Positions 7,324 to 14,912 of a stretch of DNA of 37,799 nt are shown here, piece by piece (position 1 is the stretch's first letter; each line of letters starts with the position of its first letter). The notes beneath the pieces were generated by a model, which was not told the DNA's origin, searched no databases, and saw nothing but the letters and a program-made list of their open reading frames with translations. Source of the DNA: Methanoculleus chikugoensis (GTDB lineage: Archaea > Halobacteriota > Methanomicrobia > Methanomicrobiales > Methanoculleaceae); contig NZ_FMID01000026.1 in assembly GCF_900095385.1 (NCBI RefSeq), positions 1 to 37,799 of the forward strand, written 5' to 3'. A program made the position numbers and the translations under genes.

Positions 7324-8175
7324 TCACCGCCCGGCGAGCCAGTGCCGGGCGATGAACTCCCGCACGATCTGCGCCGCCACCGCCGCCGTCTGCCCGGAAT
7401 CGAACGGCGCGACCTCCACGTAATCGAACCCTGCGGCGTACGGCGCGAGGGCACGCACGACCTCCCGGATATCGAGCGGCGTCATCCCGAACGGTTCGGG
7501 CGTCCCGAGACCGGGGGTGAGGCAGCAGTCGATCGCATCTGCGTCGATCGAGAGGTAGATCCTCCTTTCCGCAACGTGCTCCCGCACCTCCCGGAGGACG
7601 GCGTCGATCCCCCGTTCCCGCACCGTATCGGCGGTGTAGAGGTGCGTCCTCTCCGCCGCAATCTCGAACTGCTCGCGATCGCCGCTCCGGGCGCCAATGA
7701 TGACGACGTCCTCGACCGCTTCAAGGACGCGCCGGGTGACGCACCCGTGGCTGTAAGGCGTCCCGTCGAGTTCGTCCCGGAGATCCAGGTGAGCGTCGCA
7801 GACGACATAGACATCCGGCCGGACGGCCCGGACCGCGCCGACAGTCGCGGTGTGCTCGCCGCCGAGCATCACCGGCACCTTGTTGTCGCGGACGATATCC
7901 CCCGCGACGTCCGCGGCCTCTCCGGCGACCTCCTCGGGCAGCCGGGAGACCGCAAGGTCGCCGAGATCCGTGATCGGCACTTCAGAAAAGTCTATTTTGG
8001 TCGCGGGATCGTAGGACTCGAAGTTGAACGAGACCTCCCGGATCGCCCGGGGCCCGAACCGCGTCCCCGGCCGAAACGACGTCGTACCGTCGTAAGGCAC
8101 GCCAAAGACGGCGTAGCGGGCATCCTCGTATGACGCATCCGCATCCGCAAAATGGAGATGGGCGAGCTCGTGCAT
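7324..8175 (-). CDS. speB: Agmatinase (ureohydrolase family)
   Basis: It hydrolyses agmatine, or an agmatine-modified substrate, to release urea. The ureohydrolase metal-binding motifs appear in order: GGEH, CDAHLD, and SIDADAID followed by TPGLGTPEPFGM. The aspartates and histidines of the two-manganese site are intact, but CC replaces the usual proline after the SIDADAID block. The N-terminal FGVPYDGTTSFRPGTRFGP is also typical. I prefer the ATG at 8175, where the family alignment begins (283 residues). A TTG at 8208 would add 11 residues and overlap the aIF5A stop. It lies immediately downstream of aIF5A, which suggests a link to hypusine synthesis. Confidence 0.9.
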   Translation of the reverse strand: MHELAHLHFADADASYEDARYAVFGVPYDGTTSFRPGTRFGPRAIREVSFNFESYDPATKIDFSEVPITDLGDLAVSRLPEEVAGEAADVAGDIVRDNKVPVMLGGEHTATVGAVRAVRPDVYVVCDAHLDLRDELDGTPYSHGCVTRRVLEAVEDVVIIGARSGDREQFEIAAERTHLYTADTVRERGIDAVLREVREHVAERRIYLSIDADAIDCCLTPGLGTPEPFGMTPLDIREVVRALAPYAAGFDYVEVAPFDSGQTAAVAAQIVREFIARHWLAGR

Positions 8176-8200
8176 GCCCGTTTTCGTAAGCCAGAAAAGG

Positions 8201-8578
8201 TCACTCAAGTTTCTTCTTGCCCAGGGATGTGATGTACGGGATCTCCTTACCCGGCTCGAGGCCGGCGACCTGCTCCTCGGTCAGATTGAGCTCGAACATC
8301 TCGAAGTCCTTGACGTCCATGAACTGGACGGTCGTGCCGGCGATCGAGATGACCTGCGCCATCTTCCGCTCCACTACGGGCACGTAGGTCTTTGCCGAGA
8401 CCGGCTGGACGATCGAGCGCTTGACGCCGTCGAAGATGCCGATACAGTCGATTCGGGACTTCGCCGCTCCGTGCTTCCCCGGCTTGGAGATGGCGATGGA
8501 GACAATCCTGCAAGGCTCATCATCTACAACGACGTAACGTCCCTCTTTCAGTTTCCCAACTTCTGTCTGTTCCTTCAT
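8201..8578 (-). CDS. eif5a: Translation factor aIF5A (hypusine-containing)
   Basis: This 125-residue protein has an N-terminal SH3-like domain carrying the modification loop SKPGKHGAAK, with the target lysine at residue 35. A C-terminal OB-fold domain follows (about 70-125). aIF5A relieves ribosome stalling, and its lysine is converted to deoxyhypusine or hypusine using polyamine or agmatine. Agmatinase follows directly on the same strand, so both are probably on one transcript. A TATA-like element lies at 8625-8634. Confidence 0.97.
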   Translation of the reverse strand: MKEQTEVGKLKEGRYVVVDDEPCRIVSIAISKPGKHGAAKSRIDCIGIFDGVKRSIVQPVSAKTYVPVVERKMAQVISIAGTTVQFMDVKDFEMFELNLTEEQVAGLEPGKEIPYITSLGKKKLE

Positions 8579-8624
8579 ATTGTCTCACTCAACAAACGCG
8601 TGATTAATGTATCTGGATTGCAGT

Positions 8625-8634
8625 ACATAAATAC
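8625..8634. promoter_or_regulatory. AT-rich divergent promoter between aIF5A and the IMPase gene
   Basis: ACATAAATAC (GTATTTATGT on the minus strand) lies 47-56 bases upstream of the aIF5A start and 34-43 bases upstream of the IMPase start. It could serve as TATA box in either direction. The gap is only 89 bases. Confidence 0.45.
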
Positions 8635-8667
8635 ACCGTAGAATACGAGACGGAACGAGGAGAGTTG

Positions 8668-9444
8668 ATGGAGTTCATCCGGGCGTGTGACGATGTGGCA
8701 GGGGCTGTCCGGGATGCCGTGACCGGCATGGCCGGAACGCCTGAGGCAGGGGCGTACGTCAGGATGGGCGCGGACGGCACGCCCACCAAGAAGATCGACC
8801 AGGTCGCAGAGGATATCATCGTGGACTACTTCACGTGCCACCCCTTCTGCCGGCGCCTGATCAGCGAAGAACTCGGGTGCGCCGAGATGGACGGGGAGAG
8901 CGGCACCATCTTCCTCGACCCGGTCGACGGCACCTACAACGCCGTGGTCGGGATCCCGTTCTACGCCCTCTCCATCGCGTATGCGGAAGGGGGGGTCGTT
9001 CAGGCGGGATACGTCCAGAACCTCGCCACCGGCGAGACGTTCTGCGCCGTCCGGGGTCGGGGGGCAAGCCTCGACGGCCGTCCCATTCATGTCTCGAAGG
9101 TCTCGCTCCTCGAAGAGAGCGCCATGAGCGTCTACGGCCGGAAGTTCGACCCGACCCGTGTCCAGATGATCGGCCGGAAGATCCGGCGCTGGCGCCTCCT
9201 CGGTGCATCGGCGCTCGAGCTCTGCTACGTCGGATGCGGCCGCATCGACGGTTTTATCGACCTACGAGGGACGCTCCGGGTCACCGACGCAGCGGCGGGG
9301 ATGCTGATCTGCGAGGAGGCCGGTGGGACGGTCTCCGATCTCGAAGGAAACGCCCTTGTCTTCCCCGATGAGGTCTCCGTCGGACGGAGCCTCGTCGCCA
9401 CGAACGGCATCGTGCACAACAAGGTTATCGAGTACCTGAGGTGA
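8668..9444 (+). CDS. suhB: Inositol monophosphatase-family phosphatase (FBPase/IMPase)
   Basis: A Mg2+/Li+-type phosphatase of 258 residues. It shows the family metal sites: EELG (about residue 69), DPVDGTYNAVVGIPFYALSIAY (about 90-111) and the C-terminal RVTDAAAGMLICEEAGG. Archaeal members hydrolyse inositol-1-phosphate and fructose-1,6-bisphosphate, and some dephosphorylate NADP. I use the ATG at 8668, after a GAGGAG box, over the adjacent TTG at 8665. NAD kinase follows after 7 bases, the same pair that is fused into one polypeptide in Methanocaldococcus. Confidence 0.93.
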   Translation: MEFIRACDDVAGAVRDAVTGMAGTPEAGAYVRMGADGTPTKKIDQVAEDIIVDYFTCHPFCRRLISEELGCAEMDGESGTIFLDPVDGTYNAVVGIPFYALSIAYAEGGVVQAGYVQNLATGETFCAVRGRGASLDGRPIHVSKVSLLEESAMSVYGRKFDPTRVQMIGRKIRRWRLLGASALELCYVGCGRIDGFIDLRGTLRVTDAAAGMLICEEAGGTVSDLEGNALVFPDEVSVGRSLVATNGIVHNKVIEYLR

Positions 9445-9451
9445 ACCGCGC

Positions 9452-10264
9452 ATGAAGATTGTCCTTGTATCGCGCATCGATGAGGCGGATGCGCTCCGCT
9501 ACACCGCGTCGCTCGCCCGGGAACTCGAAGATCTGGGGCACGACGTTACGTTCGAGGAAGGCACGGCGGAACACCTCGGAGAAGAGGGCGTCCCGTTCGA
9601 GGAGATCGGCGGCGACCTGGTCGTGGTCGTCGGCGGCGACGGATCGGTTCTCCTCACCGTCCACCAGATGAAGAAGCAGGTTCCGGTCCTCGGGATCAAC
9701 TGGGGCGAGGTAGGATTCCTCGCGGACCTGGAACCCGACGAAGCAGGAGCGTTCTTCGCCACCCACACGGATGGGTTCCGTGTCGAGAGCCGGATGCGGG
9801 TCAGCCTCTCCGTCAACGGGGAACTGCTCGGCGACGCCCTCAACGAGGGGCTCGTCGTCACCGACCGTCCGGCGAAGATGCTCCGGTTCGGCGTCTACGT
9901 CGACGGAACGCCCGCGGAGCGGTTCAGGGCCGACGGCCTGCTCGTATCGACCCCGACCGGTTCGACCGCCTACGCCATGAGCGCGGGAGGGCCGATCGTC
10001 GACCCGCAGATAGAGGGGTTCCTCCTCGTACCGCTCGCGCCGTATATGCTCTCGTCCCGCCCCCATCTCATCAGCACCCAGAGGACGCTTGAGATCACCC
10101 TCGATACCGAGAAACCGGCGCACCTCGTCATCGATGGGCAGAGCACGTTCGAGCTCGCAAAAGAGGCCACTCTCACGGTCAAAAAATCGGATCAGCCTGC
10201 GCTCTTCGTCCATACGGGCAAGCCCTTCTTTGAGAAGGTGAACCATAAATTGCGCAATCTCTGA
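9452..10264 (+). CDS. nadK: NAD kinase
   Basis: It phosphorylates NAD to NADP. The protein is 270 residues and carries the diagnostic GGDGS motif at residues 61-65. Further signatures are GINWGEVGFLADL, DALNEGLVVTDRP and DGLLVSTPTGSTAYAMSAGGP. The ribosome-binding site GAGGTGA overlaps the stop codon of the upstream phosphatase gene, so translation is probably coupled. Confidence 0.96.
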   Translation: MKIVLVSRIDEADALRYTASLARELEDLGHDVTFEEGTAEHLGEEGVPFEEIGGDLVVVVGGDGSVLLTVHQMKKQVPVLGINWGEVGFLADLEPDEAGAFFATHTDGFRVESRMRVSLSVNGELLGDALNEGLVVTDRPAKMLRFGVYVDGTPAERFRADGLLVSTPTGSTAYAMSAGGPIVDPQIEGFLLVPLAPYMLSSRPHLISTQRTLEITLDTEKPAHLVIDGQSTFELAKEATLTVKKSDQPALFVHTGKPFFEKVNHKLRNL

Positions 10265-10337
10265 CCCTGCCGATACCTCGAACAGAGATTTTATGAGTGA
10301 CCGCGGGGAATATCTCCACAGAGGAGTGAGCACGATT

Positions 10338-11054
10338 ATGGAAGACCAGATGCGCACGGAGATCCCCTACGCGGAGATCGCAGAGACGCTCAAGACTGCC
10401 CTCAACCTGCGGGGCTCACCGGTCGCGGTGAAACTCGCAAAGAACCCCGACGGCATCCCCGAAGGGGTCGGGCCGATCGACGAGACCGTCCGCCACTGCC
10501 AGATGATCAGCAGGGCACGGCTGAACGGTGAGATCTTCTACGCGACCGCCGACAAACACGTCTGCATGGGGGGCGGCTGGGCGCTCGGGCTGAAGGAACT
10601 CACGCCGAGCCTCCGTTCGGGAGAGTTTTACTACAAACTCGGCAAGTTCGAGAGCTGGGCCGCCTGCATGCGGACCATCCGGCAGGTGCCGCACGTCCCG
10701 GAGCTCGAGACCTACGCGACCGTCTATGCGCCGCTCGAGAAGACGCCGTTCGATCCGCACGTCGTCGTCATCGTTGCAAACCCGCGGGCGATGCTGAAAC
10801 TCGCGCAGACGACGCTCTATCTGCTTGGAGGGCGGATCGAATCCACGATGTCGGGGATCCAGTCGGTCTGTGCGGACGCGACCGCGCTGCCCTATCTCTC
10901 CGGTAAGATCAACTACTCGCTCGGGTGCGACGGTTCGCGCCGGTTCTCGGGAATCGAGGACAACGAGCTCGTCATGGGCATTCCTGCCGAGTTCCTTCCC
11001 GAGTTTGCCCGGTCGCTCCCAATCGTCACCGCCGCACCCGGGTCGGTGAAGTAA
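10338..11054 (+). CDS. DUF169 family protein
   Basis: This 238-residue protein belongs to the DUF169 family, common in methanogens. Recognisable segments are the N-terminal SPVAVKLAKNPDGIPEG, a central HVCMGGGWALGL with a Cys-Gly cluster, and a C-terminal SLGCDGSRR segment. Several conserved Cys (about residues 54, 76, 113, 171 and 195) could hold a metal or cluster, but the biochemical role is unknown. The ATG at 10338 is chosen because GAGGAG precedes it. An ATG 45 bases earlier overlaps a TATA-like GATTTTATGA at about 10288-10297. Confidence 0.82.
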   Translation: MEDQMRTEIPYAEIAETLKTALNLRGSPVAVKLAKNPDGIPEGVGPIDETVRHCQMISRARLNGEIFYATADKHVCMGGGWALGLKELTPSLRSGEFYYKLGKFESWAACMRTIRQVPHVPELETYATVYAPLEKTPFDPHVVVIVANPRAMLKLAQTTLYLLGGRIESTMSGIQSVCADATALPYLSGKINYSLGCDGSRRFSGIEDNELVMGIPAEFLPEFARSLPIVTAAPGSVK

Positions 11055-11157
11055 TAAAACATCCCGCACTAATTTTTCCGGCACACTCCCATCGAGGGGT
11101 TGTTCCGGGGTACAAGGCTTATCTCTCCGGCAGGTCAACTATTCAGCAGGTGGTTTT

Positions 11158-11658
11158 TTGCAGGTATCTATGAAGCTCGAGATGAGGGACCGACCCGGAC
11201 AGCTGGTTGCAGCCCTCCAGCCGATCTCGGCCGTCGGGGGAAACATCATCGCGGTTATCCACCAGAGGGAGACTCCGGCGGCTACGGAGGCGCTGGATGT
11301 CCAGATCGTGCTGGAACTCCCCGAGGGGCGTCTTTCGAGGCTCCTTGAACTGCTCCGCGAGCAGGGCGTCAACGTCGTGCGCATCGACGAGGAGCGGCTC
11401 CTCTATGAATGCACGCTGATCATGATCGGGCACCTGATGCACACGGATCTCTCCGACACGGTCGGCCGGATCGACACGACCGGCTCGGCCGAGGTGACGG
11501 AGCTCTCGCTCGTCATGCCGGCGATCAGTTCCCCGTCTTCGGCCCGCATCACCATCCGTTCGACCACCCGGACGGAGATGAAGAAGGCGATCCGGATCCT
11601 GCGCAGCGTTGCGGAGCAGAAGAATCTCCTCATCATCGAACCCCTGGAGGATACATGA
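11158..11658 (+). CDS. ACT-domain regulatory protein next to homoserine dehydrogenase
   Basis: This 166-residue protein begins with an ACT domain (beta strand MKLEMRDRPGQL, then PISAVGGNIIAVIHQRE), a fold that binds amino acids. The second half (about 85-166) looks like another ACT-like unit. The TTG start at 11158 has an AGGTGG box four bases away. The ATG at 11170 would be too far from it. The stop codon overlaps the start of homoserine dehydrogenase (ATGA), so it is probably the separate allosteric subunit for threonine/methionine feedback on that enzyme. That role is inferred from position. Confidence 0.85.
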   Translation: MQVSMKLEMRDRPGQLVAALQPISAVGGNIIAVIHQRETPAATEALDVQIVLELPEGRLSRLLELLREQGVNVVRIDEERLLYECTLIMIGHLMHTDLSDTVGRIDTTGSAEVTELSLVMPAISSPSSARITIRSTTRTEMKKAIRILRSVAEQKNLLIIEPLEDT

Positions 11659-12644
11659 TGCGGATCGCCATCCTCGGGTTCGGCTCCGTCGGCCGGGGCA
11701 TCGCCCGGTCAATCCTTGCAAAAAACCTTGATATCACCGTCACCGGCCTTGCCGATTCAAGGAGCGGGATCATCGATCCGGCCGGGATCGACCTCGCGGC
11801 GGCGCTTGCCCGGAAGGAGAACGGCGGCCCCTGCGGCGGTCCGGACGTCACCCCCGGCGACGTTGTGGCAAAGGCGGATTACGACGTCCTCGTCGAGGTG
11901 ACCCCGACGAACGTGGACGACGGCGAGCCGGCGCTGGGCCACATCCGGGGAGCCCTCCGGCGGCAAAAACACGTCGTCACCTCGAACAAAGGCCCGATTG
12001 CCCTTGCCTACCCGGAACTCCGGGCGCTTGCAGAGACAAACGGCGTCTTCCTGAAGTACGAAGCGACGGTCTGCGGAGCGATCCCGCTCATCCACGCGAT
12101 GCAGGAGGGGCTTGCGGGCAACACCATCTCCCGGCTTTACGGGGTCTTCAACGGCACCTGCAACTACATCCTCACCCGTATGGGCGAGGATAGCCTCACC
12201 TACGAGCAGGCCCTTGCCGAGGCCCGGGAGCTCGGGTATGCCGAAGCCGACCCCACCTACGACGTCGAAGGGATCGACGCAGGCATCAAACTGGTCATCC
12301 TCGCAAACACCATCCTCGATATGCAGACCACGCTCGACGACGTGGAGAGGACGGGGATCACCCTCCTGACACCCGAGGCCCTGCGGCTTGCGGAAGACCA
12401 GGACTGCACCATCCGGCTCATCGGCGAGATCGTCCCGGAGGCCGGGGTGCTCCGCGTCTCGCCGCGGATCGTTGCAAAAGAGCACCCTCTCGTCGTCGAA
12501 GGGACGCTCAACGCGGTCACCGTGGAGACGGACCTTGCCGGGGACCTGACGTTCATCGGGAAGGGCGCGGGCTCCACCGAGACCGCCAGCGCCGTGATCG
12601 GCGATCTCCTCTACATCCGGGAGCGGCATGTCCAGGGTTCTTGA
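11658..12644 (+). CDS. hom: Homoserine dehydrogenase
   Basis: It reduces aspartate semialdehyde to homoserine for threonine and methionine synthesis. The protein is 328 residues with an N-terminal Rossmann motif (GFGSVGRGIA), then SNKGPIAL, KYEATVCGAIPLI, and GTCNYILTRM at the catalytic and dimer domain. GGAGG at 11646-11650 fits the ATG at 11658 slightly better than the one at 11655. It lacks the C-terminal ACT domain of many bacterial enzymes; the ACT function appears to be in the overlapping upstream gene. The 3' end overlaps the next gene by 17 bases. Confidence 0.95.
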   Translation: MRIAILGFGSVGRGIARSILAKNLDITVTGLADSRSGIIDPAGIDLAAALARKENGGPCGGPDVTPGDVVAKADYDVLVEVTPTNVDDGEPALGHIRGALRRQKHVVTSNKGPIALAYPELRALAETNGVFLKYEATVCGAIPLIHAMQEGLAGNTISRLYGVFNGTCNYILTRMGEDSLTYEQALAEARELGYAEADPTYDVEGIDAGIKLVILANTILDMQTTLDDVERTGITLLTPEALRLAEDQDCTIRLIGEIVPEAGVLRVSPRIVAKEHPLVVEGTLNAVTVETDLAGDLTFIGKGAGSTETASAVIGDLLYIRERHVQGS

Positions 12645-13752
12645 GCGGAGAAAACTGTACCTGCGGCTGATGCGTCAGGCGACGCTTGAGAGAGGCTACT
12701 TCACGGTGGCCGACATCGCTGAGGCGACCGAGACCCCCCGGAGCACCGTCCAGGACTGGGTGAACCGTCTCATCGAGGAGGGGTGCGTCCTCGTCACGGA
12801 GGAGCAGCGGGGGCGGCACGCGGCGCGGTATGCGGCGAGCAGCGTGATGCCGGAGAGCGCCTGCCGCCGGATCTTCACCACGGTCGACGGCGGCGAGGTC
12901 GAGATCTATCACGAGTGCATGAGCGGGGGGTGTGCAGCCTTCTGCGAGTTCCACCACGCCCGTGCCGGCGGCGCCCTGCAGTCCGTCCGCCGGGACGGGA
13001 CGCTGCTTCGCGAGCGGGCAAGCCTCGGGCGGCGGGAGGTGGCCGTCGGGCTCGACCCCGCGCCGGCGGTCGGGATCGTCGGCGTCTTCCACGAGGACGG
13101 CTACGTCCGCCAGCAGATCCGGTCCATCGGCGGCCCGGCCTACTCGCTCACCGATATGATGTCCCTCGCCGAAGGCGTCTGCGGCGTCACCGTCCGCCGC
13201 GAAGGGCCGGTAGTCGAGGGCGAGGTGGTCACCCGGGCGCTCGCCTACGTCGCCGTCGGGATCGACGACACCGATACCGGGACCGAGGGCGCGACGTTCG
13301 CCCTTGCCCTCGCCCTCCTCCAGCACCTCGCGAAACTCGACGGCGTCATGCCGATCGGTCACCGCGTCGCGATGCTCAATCCCCGGCTCGAGGCCCGGAC
13401 GGCCGGGAACTCGTGCAGTTGCATCGAGCTCGCGGTGGATCCCGATCTCGTGCCGCGGATCGAGGAGGCCGCCGTGCGGTTCGTTGCCGGGGAGGCGGCG
13501 TCCCCGGAGTGGGGCATCGCCGTCCGGCAGGGGTTCCGGGTGCCCGGCGCACTCCGGGCCTACGGGAGGAGCGCGAGGGAGGCGGTGATCGGCCGGGAAG
13601 AGGCCGAGAGGGCCGCCGAGCGGTTCGGGGCGCACCTCCACGGCGGCCGGGGCGTCATCGGGGCGCTCGCGGCGGTCTCGCTCATCGGTCTCCCCCACGA
13701 CGTGCTCCTCGATCCCGGACGGGACGTCTGCACCGGGTGGGAGCGGGTTTAG
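12628..13752 (+). CDS. Winged-helix protein with TiaS/methanogenesis-marker-11-like domain
   Basis: This 374-residue protein has two parts. Residues 1-70 look like a winged helix-turn-helix (YFTVADIAEATETPRSTVQDWVNRLIEEG). The remainder has a conserved CMSGGCAAFCEFHHARAGG segment (about 95-113), then the VGIDDTDTGTEGAT motif with aspartates 213, 214 and 216, and a C-terminal GRGVIGALAAVSL. The IDDTD motif defines the agmatinylcytidine synthetase (TiaS) catalytic family. Overall the order and spacing remind me more of methanogenesis marker protein 11. The start lies within hom. Its substrate is unknown. A DNA- or RNA-binding role for the N-terminus is inference. Confidence 0.7.
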   Translation: MSRVLERRKLYLRLMRQATLERGYFTVADIAEATETPRSTVQDWVNRLIEEGCVLVTEEQRGRHAARYAASSVMPESACRRIFTTVDGGEVEIYHECMSGGCAAFCEFHHARAGGALQSVRRDGTLLRERASLGRREVAVGLDPAPAVGIVGVFHEDGYVRQQIRSIGGPAYSLTDMMSLAEGVCGVTVRREGPVVEGEVVTRALAYVAVGIDDTDTGTEGATFALALALLQHLAKLDGVMPIGHRVAMLNPRLEARTAGNSCSCIELAVDPDLVPRIEEAAVRFVAGEAASPEWGIAVRQGFRVPGALRAYGRSAREAVIGREEAERAAERFGAHLHGGRGVIGALAAVSLIGLPHDVLLDPGRDVCTGWERV

Positions 13753-13817
13753 GTGATCGGAGTGAGAACCTTGCTGCCTGTGGCGGTGGTCTTTGGTTTC
13801 GGTTCTTGAGCTGCTTA

Positions 13818-13825
13818 TTTTTTTT
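13818..13825 (+). terminator. T-run terminator after the marker-11-like gene
   Basis: A run of eight T residues lies 65-73 bases downstream of the stop at 13752. It is the first strong oligo-U signal after the 8.67-13.75 kb run of genes. Confidence 0.5.
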
Positions 13826-13862
13826 GAGTGATGCGCCTATTCTTTAACTCATTGCCTCAAAT

Positions 13863-13977
13863 CCCCGGACACGGATTCCCATGGGCTATCGCCGTTGGGG
13901 GAGGGGCTGACGGGGAGGGGGGAGCATCCCCCCTCCCCTGTCTCCGCCCCCGTGCATGGTGATATTTCCGCGGTCCA
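13863..13977. repeat. Dispersed structured repeat, copy 1 (short, core inverted)
   Basis: The flanks (CCCCGGACACGGATTCCC at the left, ATTTCCGCGGTCCA at the right) match copies 2 and 3 in the minus orientation. The core between the ATCGCC (13888) and TGGTGAT (13957) borders is in the plus orientation. The core holds a hairpin with 12-base perfect arms, GGGGAGGGGGGA and TCCCCCCTCCCC, around GCA, one G-C pair longer than in copy 2. The middle section of the full-length element is missing. Confidence 0.75.
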
Positions 13978-14255
13978 GCGTATGGGTATTTATGGCAATT
14001 TCTACTGTTTCCGTAGTCCCCCACGATTCTGTGTACCGGGGTATATCATCGCTCTGCTTGTCCTATTTGCCACGATAGCAATCCCAACGCCATCTCACGC
14101 CCACTCATCTATTGCACTCGTACCTCCGGCACGCCTTCCTCCTGAGTGTCCCCATACCTTCCCTTCTCACTCACCCCCCGCCGTCGAACCCCCTCTCCCT
14201 CGCGCTACCCATAAATACCCGGAACCGGCAGATACCCCTCATCGAGGCAAAGGCG

Positions 14256-14903
14256 ATGAGACGCGAAGTTGAGGAGGAGATCGAGAAACTCTCCTCCCTT
14301 GCACAGGAGCGGGGGGCGGAAGCACGGCGGATAGCGGCCCATGATGTGGTCGTCGCGGAGTGGGTGCGGTTCAAGTGCCGGTTCGGGTACAAGGGCTATG
14401 GAAAACACATGTCCTGCCCGCCCTACGCCCCCACCCCCGCCGAGACGGGGCGGCTGCTCGGCGAGTACGGCACTGCCCTCCTCCTCCGGTTCGAGGGCAT
14501 CCCCGGCCACCCCGACCTCAAACCCGACGAGATACCGCTCGACTTCCACCCGTTCTTCCGCGACCTCATCCTCTGGGTGAACTCGACGGTGCACCTCCTC
14601 GAGAAGACGGCGTTCTACGACGATTTCCCGAAGGCCTTCGGGTTCGGGGGATACCCGTGCATCTACTGCGAGCACCTGCACTGCGTCGCCGAGGAGCACG
14701 AAGGTGTCGTCGACGAGAGCATCCGCAGGCTCTGCCGGCACATGGACCTCGTCCGCCCGACGATGGAGGGTGCCGGGATCGACGTCTTCTCCACCGCCCG
14801 GAAGGTCGGGTGGGACCTGCACGTCGTCCCCTGCCGCGACCTCGAGTACGGGAAGATCGAGCACGGCAACATCACCTCGGTAGGGCTCGTCCTCATCGAG
14901 TGA
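14256..14903 (+). CDS. DUF2284 predicted metal-binding protein
   Basis: This 215-residue cysteine-rich protein has CRFGYKGYGKHMSCPPYAPTP near residues 40-60, the DUF2284 hallmark with cysteines suited to metal or Fe-S binding. A second cluster, GGYPCIYCEHLHC, lies near 130-145. The start is the ATG at 14256, since upstream in-frame codons encode low-complexity sequence. Role unknown. It is convergent with the inositol-phosphate synthase gene, with a 9-base gap. Confidence 0.82.
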   Translation: MRREVEEEIEKLSSLAQERGAEARRIAAHDVVVAEWVRFKCRFGYKGYGKHMSCPPYAPTPAETGRLLGEYGTALLLRFEGIPGHPDLKPDEIPLDFHPFFRDLILWVNSTVHLLEKTAFYDDFPKAFGFGGYPCIYCEHLHCVAEEHEGVVDESIRRLCRHMDLVRPTMEGAGIDVFSTARKVGWDLHVVPCRDLEYGKIEHGNITSVGLVLIE

Positions 14904-14912
14904 CGTTCCCCT

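Larger units (their letters stand above)
13753..14255. other. Intergenic region between the marker-11-like and DUF2284 genes
   Basis: It contains a T-run (13818-13825), repeat copy 1 (13863-13977) and a TATA-like ATAAATAC at 14211-14218 for the next gene. A plus-strand frame through 13980-14270 includes a hydrophobic segment but has no ribosome-binding site and unusual composition, so I do not call it. Confidence 0.5.

Noticed and set aside
12628-13752. Calling the IDDTD protein a true TiaS
   Set aside because: The order of motifs and the Cys-Gly segment fit marker 11 better than TiaS. The zinc-ribbon and OB-fold tail expected in TiaS are not visible.
13895-14272. Plus-strand frame with a hydrophobic stretch before the DUF2284 gene
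   Set aside because: It starts inside repeat copy 1 and has no ribosome-binding site. The tail is Pro/His/Ser low complexity and overlaps the DUF2284 start.
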